Part shown: positions 8,108-17,673 of the stretch, one piece after another
Layout of the letters: every line of letters begins with the position of its first letter
Numbering within the stretch: position 1 is the first letter of the stretch
Notes under the pieces: model-generated
Databases searched by the model: none
Told to the model about the DNA's origin: nothing
Seen by the model: the letters and a program-made list of their open reading frames with translations, nothing else
Origin: Parapedobacter luteus
GTDB lineage: Bacteria; Bacteroidota; Bacteroidia; Sphingobacteriales; Sphingobacteriaceae
Reading direction: 5' to 3'
Length of the DNA stretch: 64,000 nucleotides
NCBI RefSeq assembly: GCF_900168055.1
Contig: NZ_FUYS01000006.1
Span: 1 to 64,000 of the forward strand
Position numbers and translations under genes: made by a program

Positions 8108-11100
8108 ATGAAACCATTGATTTTTATCCTATCGTGCCTGATCGGGTTAATCGTCAATCCCACGGCTGGGCTGGCCAGGCAGGAGACGGTTCAGGGACAA
8201 GTGCGCGATGCCAACACGAATGAGCCACTGGCTGGTGTCAATATCGTAGTAAAGGGTACGGAAACCACTACGACTACCAACAGTGACGGCCGATATACCA
8301 TTCATGTTGCCGCCAACACCACGTTGGTTTTTAGTTACATCGGCTATGAATCACGTGAACTACCAGCCACGACGGGCACATTGGACGTGTCGCTCAACCC
8401 GGTCAACAGTGCGCTCAGTGAAGTAGTGGTCGTCGCCTATGGCACCGCTACCAAGGCCACCTATACAGGTTCAGCATCTGTGGTCAGCGCCACGGAGATC
8501 AACAAGCAGCAGGTTTCAAGCGTGAGCCGGACGTTGCAGGGGCTTGTACCAGGCTTGCAATCTGTAGCCTCGGCCGGACAACCGGGCAGCGACGCCGAAA
8601 TACGCTTACGCGGCATCGGCTCTGTCAATGCGTCCAGTGCCCCGCTCTACGTGGTGGACGGCGCACCCTACGCCGGCGATATCAACGCAATCAATCCTGC
8701 CGACATCCAATCCATATCGGTATTGAAAGACGCCGCGGCAAGCGCACTTTATGGGTCCAGGGGAGCCAACGGCGTCATCATCATCACCACTAAACAAGGA
8801 AATTTCGACGCCAACCCGACCGTGACACTCAACGCCAATTCGGGTATATCCAACAGGGCTGTAGAAGACTACAGTAAATTGAGCACACAGCATTATTTCG
8901 AATTGCAATGGGAGGCCTTGCGCAACAATCAGTTGGATCAAGGGAAAACCCCGGAAGAAGCGGCGCAATACGCCAGCAATGAACTCGTCAATACACTGAA
9001 GATAAACCCATTCGGACCAAGCTACCCCAATCCAGTGGGAAGTAATGGCCGCCTTTTGGCTGGAGCTACCCCATTATGGAATGATGATTGGGCCGAATCC
9101 CTGGCGCGCAACGGCATGCGCAACCAAATCGATCTCGGCATCAGCGGCGGCGGCAATTCATCCCGCTATTTTGTGTCTGGAGGATACCTCAGGGATCAAG
9201 GCTTCATTATCGGTTCACAATTTACCAGACTCAGTGCCCGGGTAAACTACAACACCAAGGTTAATCGCTGGTTTGAAACGGGCGTCAACATATCCGCGTC
9301 TACGACTAACCAAGATGCACCACCGCAGTCCGACAGCAACACGGGGAATTACGCCAACATCGGTCGGCTAATAGCTAACATCTATCCGCTATACGAACGC
9401 AATCCGGATGGCTCTTACAAACTTGACCATAACGGCAATCGCATCTACGATTTTGGCAATTACCGTCCCAGCACGGCATCGGCAGGAACCAATTTACTTG
9501 GACAGGCTTATCTTAACAAGCACAATAATAAGCGGGATCTCATCACCTTCCGCGGCCACGTCCAGCTTAACCTCGTCCCTGGTTTACATTTTAAAAGCAG
9601 CATCAACGCCGACTACACCAACGCTCTGAACCATTCGTATACCAATCCGGACTTCGGCAGCGGAGTAGCAAACCGGGGTTCCGTCACCAAAAGCGCCTCT
9701 CGGGCGTTGGGTTATACATTCAACAACCTGTTGGATTACACATTTGACTTCGCCGAAAGGCATCATGTCAATATACTGGCCGGGCAGGAGATTTATGTTT
9801 ACAACGTGTCGTCGCTATCCGGTGGGCGCAGTAACTTTGGCTTTTCTGGCAAGCAAGAACCCGCCGCGGCTTCGCTCATCACGGCATTCACCGGTTTGTC
9901 CGACAACTACAAGCTTGCCAGTTTCCTCGGCAAACTGGAATATAATTATGACCAGCGGTACTTCTTTTCGGCCAGCTTCAGGCGAGACGGTTCTTCCCGC
10001 TTCAGCCCTGAGTCGCGCTGGGGCGATTTCTGGTCCTTGGGCGCTTCGTGGAACGCCAAGTCCGAAGCTTTTCTCGCTGACGTGTCGTGGCTCGACAACC
10101 TGACCATACGGACAAGCTATGGCGCACAAGGAAACGACAACTTGGGGGGATACTATGCTTACCAAGACCTTTATTCGATATACAACAGCCTTGGCCAGGC
10201 GGGGCTAATTACTGCCCGTTTGCCCACGCCGGGCTTAAAGTGGGAAACTAACCTCAATTTCAATGCTGCGCTGGACTTTGCAATACTCAACAACCGTTTG
10301 AGCGGGACCTTCGAAGTCTACAAACGCAGCTCTAAAGACTTGTTATTCAGCAGGCCGCTGGCGCCGTCACTTGGGTTCGGTGAAATCGACGACAATATCG
10401 GCTCGCTACAAAACACAGGCTTTGAAGGACAGCTGCAGGGTGTTCTTGTCAATGCCAGCGGATTCCGCTGGAACTTGGGTGTGAACTTTGCTCATTTCAC
10501 CAACAAGATCACCGAATTGCCACAAAACGAAATCATTTCAGGTAACGTTGGCCAGTTAGGAAGCACAAAAAAACTGGTCGTGGGCAGCTCGGTATATGAC
10601 TTTTATATCCGCGAATGGGCGGGTGTGGATCCGGAAAACGGCAAGCCGCTTTGGTATAAAGGCGATGCGTCAAGCGGCCGTTCGACCACCAGTGTCTTTG
10701 CAGACGCCGACCAATATTTTCAGGGCAGTTCGCTGCCTGATTTCTACGGCGGCGTGACAAGCACATTTACGTATAAACGTTTTGAATTATCGGCTTTATT
10801 GGCCTATTCACTCGGCGGCAAGATACTTGACCTGGATCGCGTCATGCTATCCCACAACGGCGAAAACTTTGGCCGTACCTGGAGCAGCGACATGCTCAAC
10901 CGCTGGACCCCTGACAACCCCAACACCGATATACCGCGCCTCACCACGGTAACCACGGGCTGGAATGGCATATCATCGCGTTTTCTTTACGATGCCAGCT
11001 ATGCGCGGTTGCGCAACGTCAACCTGGCCTACACATTCCCTTCTTCGTGGACCAGCCGTATTGGTTTGCAGCACTTACGTGTATATGGACGGGGTGAAAA

Positions 11101-11218
11101 CCTACTAACCTTTTTCGGACCGGATGGCCTCGATCCCGAACAAGCCGTGGATGGGGTAACTTTTTACCGTTATCCGGCGCAAAAAACATTCACTTTTGGT
11201 ATGGATATTTCATTTTAA
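8108..11218 (+). CDS. SusC/RagA-family TonB-linked receptor (riboswitch unit, first pair)
   Basis: This 1036-residue SusC-type receptor has a signal peptide ending near GLA-RQ. The carboxypeptidase-regulatory-like domain occupies about residues 27-100. SEVVVVAYGTATKA follows, then the plug, with LYVVDGAPY and SISVLKDAAASALYGSRGANGV, and a beta-barrel ending KTFTFGMDISF. It is the second transport component of the unit that starts at the SAM riboswitch, 109 nt after the tlpA-like gene. Its SusD partner starts 7 nt downstream. The two are expected to form the SusC2D2 'pedal-bin' importer. Co-transcription with an amidohydrolase suggests an amino-acid-containing ligand rather than a polysaccharide. 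Confidence 0.93.
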   Translation: MKPLIFILSCLIGLIVNPTAGLARQETVQGQVRDANTNEPLAGVNIVVKGTETTTTTNSDGRYTIHVAANTTLVFSYIGYESRELPATTGTLDVSLNPVNSALSEVVVVAYGTATKATYTGSASVVSATEINKQQVSSVSRTLQGLVPGLQSVASAGQPGSDAEIRLRGIGSVNASSAPLYVVDGAPYAGDINAINPADIQSISVLKDAAASALYGSRGANGVIIITTKQGNFDANPTVTLNANSGISNRAVEDYSKLSTQHYFELQWEALRNNQLDQGKTPEEAAQYASNELVNTLKINPFGPSYPNPVGSNGRLLAGATPLWNDDWAESLARNGMRNQIDLGISGGGNSSRYFVSGGYLRDQGFIIGSQFTRLSARVNYNTKVNRWFETGVNISASTTNQDAPPQSDSNTGNYANIGRLIANIYPLYERNPDGSYKLDHNGNRIYDFGNYRPSTASAGTNLLGQAYLNKHNNKRDLITFRGHVQLNLVPGLHFKSSINADYTNALNHSYTNPDFGSGVANRGSVTKSASRALGYTFNNLLDYTFDFAERHHVNILAGQEIYVYNVSSLSGGRSNFGFSGKQEPAAASLITAFTGLSDNYKLASFLGKLEYNYDQRYFFSASFRRDGSSRFSPESRWGDFWSLGASWNAKSEAFLADVSWLDNLTIRTSYGAQGNDNLGGYYAYQDLYSIYNSLGQAGLITARLPTPGLKWETNLNFNAALDFAILNNRLSGTFEVYKRSSKDLLFSRPLAPSLGFGEIDDNIGSLQNTGFEGQLQGVLVNASGFRWNLGVNFAHFTNKITELPQNEIISGNVGQLGSTKKLVVGSSVYDFYIREWAGVDPENGKPLWYKGDASSGRSTTSVFADADQYFQGSSLPDFYGGVTSTFTYKRFELSALLAYSLGGKILDLDRVMLSHNGENFGRTWSSDMLNRWTPDNPNTDIPRLTTVTTGWNGISSRFLYDASYARLRNVNLAYTFPSSWTSRIGLQHLRVYGRGENLLTFFGPDGLDPEQAVDGVTFYRYPAQKTFTFGMDISF

Positions 11219-11225
11219 CAAGACG

Positions 11226-12701
11226 ATGAAACGATTGAACATAACTTTTATAGTATGCGTTTGGCTAGTCTTTTTGACTACCTCATGCAGTGACAGCTTT
11301 TTCGACACGGCTCCTGCCAATAACCTCACAGGCAATGAAGCCTTCTCTTCGACCCAAAACATCGATGCGCTGGTAAATGGCACCATCCGGTATTTGATGG
11401 AAAATGCCACCTCCCAAGACAATCCGGGATTCGCAGCAATCATGCTGACTAACGAGGTGATGGGCGAAGACGCGATCGCCAGGGACGGAGTATACGGATT
11501 CCGAGACTCCTACCCGTTCCGCGACCCTTATGACAACACCACAAGACGGGCGCTGTTCTTCTGGACATTACTTTATAAAGTCATCGACAATGCCAACAAC
11601 ATTCTCGCCAACACGGATCGCGCCGATGGTACGGACGACGAAAAAAAGTGGCTAAAAGGACAAGCCTATGCACTGCGGGCATTTGCCTACCTCAACCTCG
11701 TGCAACAATACCAATTTACGTACGCCAAAGACAAAGACGCGCCAGCTGTACCTATCTATACCGAGCCAACAAGCCCAGCTTCTGAAGGGAAAAGCCGGGC
11801 TACCGTAGAAGCCGTATACAATCAAGTATTTGCTGACTTAGCAAACGCCGAACAACTGCTCGAGACGTATCAACGCACGGTCAAAAACCGGCCCAACTTA
11901 CACGTGGTGAAAGGACTGATGGCTCGCGCTTATCTGGCCACCGAGCAATGGGAGCTGGCAGCGCAGAAAGCACGCGAGGCACGCGAAGGCTTCCCCATTA
12001 TGAGTGCTCAGCAGTACCTCGAAGGTTTCAACGATGCCAGTAACGTTGAATGGATATGGGGGCACCCCCAACAAGCCGACCAGAATCTCGGAGGCGCTTC
12101 GTTTTTCGCTTACATTGACGTCACTCCGCCCACAGGCTACCGGAGCATCATGCCCGACCCCTATTTTTGGCAATTATTCGACGACCAAGACATCCGCAAA
12201 TCGCTGTTTGAATTTGAAGGTGACCCCTCACATCCGATTTACAGGTGGCTTAAGTATAAAAAGTTCATCAACAAGCCCGACCGAGCCGGCCATATTCCTT
12301 TAATGCGTGCATCTGAGCAAGCGCTTATAGAGGCTGAAAGCGAAGCCCGCCTCGGCCATCTGTCAGCCGCCCTCCTCGCACTGAACGAACTCCGCCTGAA
12401 ACGGAACCTGCCCGAGCTCGAAGAAACCGCCTTCAATGCGGCGCAACTCATCGAAGAAATCCTGCTCGAACGCCGCCGCGAATTGTGGGGTGAAGGATTC
12501 CGACTCACCGACATCTTGCGATTGCAACGCGCCGTCGACCGCAGCGAGTCAACACTTACTTATCCGGCCAACGGTCAGCATCTGTTAATAAAAGGCCATT
12601 ACATCCGGGTATTCCCGGACAACAGCCCATTAGTGGCAAACAGTCCCTATTACCTTTTTTCCATTCCCGTGAATGAATGGAACAACAATCCTAACTTATG
12701 A
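11226..12701 (+). CDS. SusD/RagB-family lipoprotein (riboswitch unit, first pair)
   Basis: This 491-residue lipoprotein is the partner of the preceding SusC. I chose ATG 11226 because it gives a clean lipoprotein signal (MKRLNITFIVCVWLVFLTTSC, lipobox cysteine at residue 21). The open frame also has an ATG at 11196 that would overlap the receptor and bury the signal peptide. The C-terminal region LIEEILLERRRELWGEGFRLTDILRL is the SusD family signature. A 12-bp perfect hairpin follows 7 nt after the stop, so this gene probably ends the first segment of the riboswitch unit. Confidence 0.92.
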   Translation: MKRLNITFIVCVWLVFLTTSCSDSFFDTAPANNLTGNEAFSSTQNIDALVNGTIRYLMENATSQDNPGFAAIMLTNEVMGEDAIARDGVYGFRDSYPFRDPYDNTTRRALFFWTLLYKVIDNANNILANTDRADGTDDEKKWLKGQAYALRAFAYLNLVQQYQFTYAKDKDAPAVPIYTEPTSPASEGKSRATVEAVYNQVFADLANAEQLLETYQRTVKNRPNLHVVKGLMARAYLATEQWELAAQKAREAREGFPIMSAQQYLEGFNDASNVEWIWGHPQQADQNLGGASFFAYIDVTPPTGYRSIMPDPYFWQLFDDQDIRKSLFEFEGDPSHPIYRWLKYKKFINKPDRAGHIPLMRASEQALIEAESEARLGHLSAALLALNELRLKRNLPELEETAFNAAQLIEEILLERRRELWGEGFRLTDILRLQRAVDRSESTLTYPANGQHLLIKGHYIRVFPDNSPLVANSPYYLFSIPVNEWNNNPNL

Positions 12702-12707
12702 TGAAGA

Positions 12708-12738
12708 AAGCGGGAAGGGTTGGGATCCCTTCCCGCTT
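12708..12738 (+). terminator. Perfect 12-bp hairpin after the first pair of the riboswitch unit
   Basis: AAGCGGGAAGGG (12708-12719) pairs perfectly with CCCTTCCCGCTT (12727-12738) around a 7-nt loop. No T-run follows, so it may be a weak terminator or a 3'-end stabiliser rather than a full stop. Some transcription from the riboswitch promoter might still enter the next pair. Confidence 0.6.
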
Positions 12739-12765
12739 CCAACCATTTACCGAATGGGCATGAAA

Positions 12766-12784
12766 ACTACCTACGATAGGTAGT
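12766..12784 (+). promoter_or_regulatory. Operator-like palindrome upstream of the second susCD-M14 promoter
   Basis: ACTACCTA (12766-12773) and TAGGTAGT (12777-12784) form perfect 8-bp arms around CGA. The dyad is centred about 56 nt upstream of the predicted transcript start, a typical activator position. Its TACCTA-n3-TAGGTA core resembles sites of LuxR/NarL-type regulators. No such regulator is in the window. Confidence 0.5.
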
Positions 12785-12816
12785 ATTTATAGGTTTATCA
12801 GAAGCAGGTGATCACG

Positions 12817-12824
12817 TACTTTTG
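12817..12824 (+). promoter_or_regulatory. -7 element of the second susCD-M14 unit
   Basis: TACTTTTG matches TAnnTTTG exactly and is identical to the element upstream of the SAM riboswitch. The predicted start is near 12831, leaving a leader of about 330 nt before the susC start. Confidence 0.5.
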
Positions 12825-13161
12825 ACAGCGTGGATTGGGTGCAGGAACAGCGACCATCCATCAAGGAAACACTTAAGTAATTAAATAAATATAAGATGAT
12901 ACGACCTGTTTTTCTTTTGTCCGAATTTGGGCATGGATATCCCTGGAACGGGGCTTTCCAAGCTTCCGCCGCCACCCAACCGCCAACTCCCTCCTTTGCT
13001 ACTTACATGCCCGGCATGTACACGTGCAGTTGTCAATAAGCACTGCTGTTTCTCCCCTATCTTCATCCGGCTTCTTCAAAGGTCCGTTTGGCAGCTGATG
13101 CCAGCGTGAATTACCATTGCCGCATACCGGCTTATTTTCTATGTTAAAAACAGAGACAACG
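12825..13161 (+). promoter_or_regulatory. Long untranslated leader containing a 17-bp perfect palindrome
   Basis: No coding sequence is convincing in this stretch: the short frames on both strands lack family features. A stem TGGAT/ATCCA brackets 12831-12860. A perfect palindrome TACATGCC-C-GGCATGTA occupies 13004-13020. The leader is long for a susC gene, and I could not match it to any riboswitch class. It may hold an operator or an unrecognised structured element. Confidence 0.35.
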
Positions 13162-16100
13162 ATGTTCCTTAAATATAACACAAAACATTTTCCATCCTCG
13201 CCTTTTTTAAGGCGAAAATCATGGCTTGCTATAAGCGTAACAGTCGCCTTATCCCTGAGTCATACATCTCCATGGGCTTGGGCACAACAAACCACACCTT
13301 TAGTTAATTCCGCGTTGAACGGAACGATCATTGACGCATCGACGAAGGAGCCCCTCGCTGGCGCTTCCGTGCAAATTGCCGGTGTCACACATCGCACAAC
13401 GGCAGACGACAAAGGGGCATTTAGGCTCATAACCGGCCAGCCCTTTCCTTATACATTGATTGTCAGCTATATCGGATACAAGTCAGATACCGTCATCGTG
13501 CAGCGAAGCCCCATACAGATAGCGCTTGAGCCGGACGCCACATTGCTGGAGGACGTCGTGGTAACGGGCTACAGTACACAGCAACGGAAATATATCGTTG
13601 GTGCCATCGCCAGTGTCAGGGCCGAGGCACTGAACGAGATCCCTGCAGCTGGCATCAACCAGCTCCTACAGGGCAAGGTCAGCGGTGTGCAAGTCGGTGC
13701 AAACTCCGGTGTGCCGGGAGGCGGAGTGACCTTCCGCATCCGGGGAAACAATTCCATAAATGCATCTGTGGATCCGCTTTATGTCGTAGACGGTGTCTTT
13801 ATCAGCAATAATGACCCGATTACAACCGGCATGGGCAATCAACAGCAGTCCAACCCTCTGGCCGATTTAAACCCTTCGGACATCGAAGATGTACAAATCC
13901 TTAAGGACGCCAACGCCACCGCCATCTATGGATCATTGGGTGCCAACGGCGTAGTCATCATCACCACGAAACGGGGTAAGCAGAATACAAAGGGCAGCAT
14001 CAGCTTCAATACCTACCAAGGGTGGTCCGAAGCGGCAAAACGATTTCGAGTAACCGATGGCGCTACCACGGCGCAGCTTTTCAACGAATCAGCCCTAAAC
14101 ACAGCCATCGACGACGGACGGGACCCCGCTACGGCTACATTGCCGTTCTCCGACGCCGCCAATTTCGCCACTTACAACCGTATCGACGACCTATTTCGTA
14201 CAGCGCGCACGCAAAACTATGAGCTGTCAGCACAGGGAGGAAACGCAAACAGCAATTATTACATCAGCTTCGGTTACCTTGATCAGGAATCCATTGTCAA
14301 ACCTTCCGGCTTCAACCGTTATACCGGCCGGATTAATTACGACAACGCGGTCACCAGCAAGCTTAAAGTAGGCACCAGCATCAATCTTTCGCGTACATAC
14401 CGGAATGTGAGCAGTAGCGACAACAACCCCCGTGGTGTCATCAATTCGGCAATTTTCCCGCGCTCGTTTTTGCCCGTTTACAATGGTGACGGAACATTTG
14501 CGCGCCATGGCAGTTTTGACAATCATATCGCCCTGATAGAAAATCTCGACAATAATGCCGTGGGTTGGCGCACGATTGGCAATGGCTATGCTGAATACAC
14601 CATCCTGCCAGAACTCCGGTTACGCAGTAGCTGGAGTTTAGACAATAACAGCGTTTATGAAAACAACTATGCCAACACCCTAATCATTGCCGGACTGAGT
14701 GTCGGCGGATCCGCATCATCAGTAGAAACAAAAAACTTGGTATTACTCAACGAACAAGTGCTCACCTACATCAAGACCTTTGGCAATAACGGCACGCACC
14801 ATATCAATGCTTTGGTGGGCAACACCTTGCAGAACGTGCTGGATCAAAGCACATCTGCCAGCGGCCAAGGCTTCGCTACCAATAATTTGAAAGACATTTC
14901 GGTTGCAGCCACGCGCTCCGGTTCTTCTTCCCGTGCCCAATCCAAGCTTGTTTCGTTTTTTGGGAAAGCAACGTATACGTATCTCGGCAGATACACGGTG
15001 GACGCCAGTTTACGTGGTGACGCCTCATCCAAATTCGGCGCAAACAGCCGTTGGGGTTATTTTCCGTCGGCAGGACTAACCTGGCGCGCAGGGCAGGAAC
15101 CGTTCGTCCAAAATCTCAATGTCTTCAGCGACTTGATATTTAGAGCGAGCATTGGCCTATCCGGCAATCAAAATGGTATAGGAGCATATGCCGCGCAAGG
15201 ACTTTGGTCTTCAGGAGCAAATTACCTTGAACAACCGGGTACTTCTCCTTCCCAATTGGCTAATCCAAACCTAACATGGGAAACCACTCGTCAAATCAAC
15301 GTAGGCCTTGATCTAAGTTTTTTCCGTAACCGGCTCCATATCACTGCCGATTACTACAACAAATATACCTATGACTTATTGCTGAATGTCCCCGTCCCTT
15401 ACCGCTCGGGTTTTACCTCGTATTTGCAAAACTACGGTGCAGTACGCAATAAGGGCATTGAATTAGCCCTCAATTCTGTAAATGTGGCTAATCGCAATTT
15501 CCGGTGGAGTGCGGATTTCAACATCAGTTTCAACCGGAATAAAATTGAAAAGCTGGCGTCAGATATCACGCAGGGCGCATCTGGGAGAAACACCTCCATC
15601 CTAAGGGCCGGGTATCCTGTCAATTCATTCTACCTGTACCGCCAATTATATGTCGACCCGCAAACCGGCAATGCCGTTTACCAAGACCTGAACAACGATG
15701 GCATCATCACCTCGGCAGACCGCCATATTGTCGGCAATGCGCTGCCCAACTACACCGGTGGGCTGACGAACAACCTCTCCTACAAGGGGTTCGATTTTAG
15801 CTTCTTCTTTTACTTTCAGCAGGGAAACAAAATTTTAAATATGCACGATTTCTTTCTGGTGCATGGAGGCACCCAAGCCAACATCGGATTCATTCCCAGA
15901 CAATTGGAACGTTGGCAGCAATCAGGAGATATCACGGACATACCGCGGCTTACCACCTACCGTGGCGATCCCACTGAAAATAATTCGGCCACCAACAACT
16001 ACGGCGGCAATGTAGCCAGTCTCAGCAGCCGTTATCTCGAAGACGGCTCATTCATCAGGCTCCGCACGGTTTCCCTTGGGTATACCTTACCGCCTACCGT

Positions 16101-16290
16101 TAGTAACAAAATCGGGTTAAGCCGCTTGCGCGCCTACCTGCAAGCCACGAATTTGCTTACCTTCACCAATTATGGGGGACTAGACCCTGAGGTGAGTTCG
16201 CAAAGTGCAAGTCAGAATACAGCAGGTTACGACTGGGCAACCGTGCCGCAACCCAGGACAATCCAATTAGGTTTTAATTTAACTTTGTAA
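13162..16290 (+). CDS. SusC/RagA-family TonB-linked receptor (second pair of the region)
   Basis: This is a SusC-type receptor of 1042 residues when started at ATG 13162. That start is preceded by an A-rich segment and gives an N-terminus with basic residues (RRK) and a hydrophobic stretch ending PWAWA-QQ. ATG 13141 and TTG 13117 are alternatives that only lengthen the N-terminus. The carboxypeptidase-regulatory-like domain is followed by LEDVVVTGYSTQQRK, then the plug motifs LYVVDGVF and VQILKDANATAIYGSLGANGV, and the barrel. The variant GSLGANG has Leu where the other copies have Arg. Its SusD partner and an M14 peptidase gene follow directly, which again points to peptide ligands. Confidence 0.9.
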   Translation: MFLKYNTKHFPSSPFLRRKSWLAISVTVALSLSHTSPWAWAQQTTPLVNSALNGTIIDASTKEPLAGASVQIAGVTHRTTADDKGAFRLITGQPFPYTLIVSYIGYKSDTVIVQRSPIQIALEPDATLLEDVVVTGYSTQQRKYIVGAIASVRAEALNEIPAAGINQLLQGKVSGVQVGANSGVPGGGVTFRIRGNNSINASVDPLYVVDGVFISNNDPITTGMGNQQQSNPLADLNPSDIEDVQILKDANATAIYGSLGANGVVIITTKRGKQNTKGSISFNTYQGWSEAAKRFRVTDGATTAQLFNESALNTAIDDGRDPATATLPFSDAANFATYNRIDDLFRTARTQNYELSAQGGNANSNYYISFGYLDQESIVKPSGFNRYTGRINYDNAVTSKLKVGTSINLSRTYRNVSSSDNNPRGVINSAIFPRSFLPVYNGDGTFARHGSFDNHIALIENLDNNAVGWRTIGNGYAEYTILPELRLRSSWSLDNNSVYENNYANTLIIAGLSVGGSASSVETKNLVLLNEQVLTYIKTFGNNGTHHINALVGNTLQNVLDQSTSASGQGFATNNLKDISVAATRSGSSSRAQSKLVSFFGKATYTYLGRYTVDASLRGDASSKFGANSRWGYFPSAGLTWRAGQEPFVQNLNVFSDLIFRASIGLSGNQNGIGAYAAQGLWSSGANYLEQPGTSPSQLANPNLTWETTRQINVGLDLSFFRNRLHITADYYNKYTYDLLLNVPVPYRSGFTSYLQNYGAVRNKGIELALNSVNVANRNFRWSADFNISFNRNKIEKLASDITQGASGRNTSILRAGYPVNSFYLYRQLYVDPQTGNAVYQDLNNDGIITSADRHIVGNALPNYTGGLTNNLSYKGFDFSFFFYFQQGNKILNMHDFFLVHGGTQANIGFIPRQLERWQQSGDITDIPRLTTYRGDPTENNSATNNYGGNVASLSSRYLEDGSFIRLRTVSLGYTLPPTVSNKIGLSRLRAYLQATNLLTFTNYGGLDPEVSSQSASQNTAGYDWATVPQPRTIQLGFNLTL

Positions 16291-16298
16291 AATACTGT

Positions 16299-17642
16299 AT
16301 GAATCTAACTAACCGCAAATCGATGCTCTCCGGTCTCGTTGCCTTAGTCTTCGGATTTGGTGCCTGCGAGAAACACCTCACTGAACTGCCGGCTAATGCC
16401 CTTGCCTCGTCCGTAGCCATCGTGGATGCAAGTACGGCGAGGGCAGCAATCACAGGTGCTTACCATGAAATACAAAACTATTACGCCTCTTCCTATCCCA
16501 CGTTGGGTACGATGCCTGCAGATTTGATTATTTTCAATGGTACCTTAAGCCAATACTTGCAATTGGATCAAAATGCTATCCCGGCAGATAATGTAACCAC
16601 CGTTTCGGCTTATCAGACCATTTACAGTGCCATCAATACTGCAAATCACATTATCGCCAAAATAGCCACTGTCAATGACCCGCTGCTACCCGAAGCCGAA
16701 AAGAGTAAAATTTTGGGTGAGGCTTATTTCATCCGGGCGCTGGGTTATTTCGACTTGGGACGCGGATGGGGTGGCATACAACTTCAATTGCAGCCAACGG
16801 AAAGTCTCGACGCATTGAAAGGCATCCGAAGGAGTACGCTCGATCAGACATACGACCAAGTGTTGGCCGACCTAATAGAGGCCGAACAACTGTTGCCCGA
16901 AGACAACAGTACACGAAACCGAGCGCAAAAAAGCGTTGCCCGTGCATTGCGGGCTCGGCTTCACCTTTATCGCCGCCAATGGGCAGACGCCGAAAGTTAT
17001 GCTACGCAAGTCATTGACAACACCAAATACCAGCTGGTGAAACCATTCAACCAGTTTTTTGCCGAACCTTTTTTAAGCACGGAATCGGTGTTCGAGCTCT
17101 CGTTTTCCGTCAACGACCGAAACAGCTATTGGAATCTTTGGTACCCCAGTTCCTTTGGCGGGCAATACACACTAAAGCCATCTGACCGGGCTGTTGAATG
17201 GTTAAATAATCCAGCAATTGGTGGCGCCCGCCACGCACTTATCGCCGGTAGCGGTACGGGGGTCTACGGCGTATTGTACAACACGACCTCTTCAAGCGTC
17301 GATCCGGCTTACGTCATCCGGATTGCCGAGTTATACCTCATCCGCGCAGAAGCACGCGCCCACCTCAATAATTTGGAAGGTGCTTTGGCCGATCTGAACA
17401 CCATACGGGCACGCGCGGACGCGGATGACCTAACCTCTGATGACCAGGCGGAAATCCTGCTGGCTATTGAACAAGAACGTGCCGTCGAGTTTGCGTTTGA
17501 AGCCCACCGCTGGTTCGATCTGGTCCGCACCGAGCGTGCCGGTGATGTGCTGGGTTTGGCCAATCGCAATTTTTGGCTTTTTCCTATTCCACTTTCGGAT
17601 ATTCTCTCCGATCCTGATGTCGAACAAAATCCAGGTTATTAA
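16299..17642 (+). CDS. SusD/RagB-family lipoprotein (second pair of the region)
   Basis: This 447-residue lipoprotein starts 8 nt after the receptor gene. The signal peptide ends in LVFGFGAC, with the lipid-modified cysteine near residue 23. The family signature is clear in ILLAIEQERAVEFAFEAHRWFDLVRTERA and in the tail IPLSDILSDPDVEQNPGY. It is the shortest complete SusD of the window; the others have 484 to 528 residues. The M14 peptidase gene starts 31 nt after its stop, so binding protein, channel and peptidase are in one transcript. Confidence 0.92.
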   Translation: MNLTNRKSMLSGLVALVFGFGACEKHLTELPANALASSVAIVDASTARAAITGAYHEIQNYYASSYPTLGTMPADLIIFNGTLSQYLQLDQNAIPADNVTTVSAYQTIYSAINTANHIIAKIATVNDPLLPEAEKSKILGEAYFIRALGYFDLGRGWGGIQLQLQPTESLDALKGIRRSTLDQTYDQVLADLIEAEQLLPEDNSTRNRAQKSVARALRARLHLYRRQWADAESYATQVIDNTKYQLVKPFNQFFAEPFLSTESVFELSFSVNDRNSYWNLWYPSSFGGQYTLKPSDRAVEWLNNPAIGGARHALIAGSGTGVYGVLYNTTSSSVDPAYVIRIAELYLIRAEARAHLNNLEGALADLNTIRARADADDLTSDDQAEILLAIEQERAVEFAFEAHRWFDLVRTERAGDVLGLANRNFWLFPIPLSDILSDPDVEQNPGY

Positions 17643-17673
17643 TATTCACCATTTCAAACCGCTAGAAATCACA

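Noticed and set aside
11196-11225. Upstream start for the SusD gene at 11196
   Set aside because: It would overlap the susC end and put ten residues before the lipoprotein signal; ATG 11226 gives a proper signal peptide.
12787-13181. Several short open frames on both strands in the leader before the second susC
   Set aside because: Overlapping frames of about 60 codons on both strands, none with a signal peptide or family motif; the region looks regulatory.
17440-17673. N-terminal extension of the M14 peptidase frame into susD
   Set aside because: It runs in another frame through the conserved SusD C-terminus, and the signal peptide begins at 17674.
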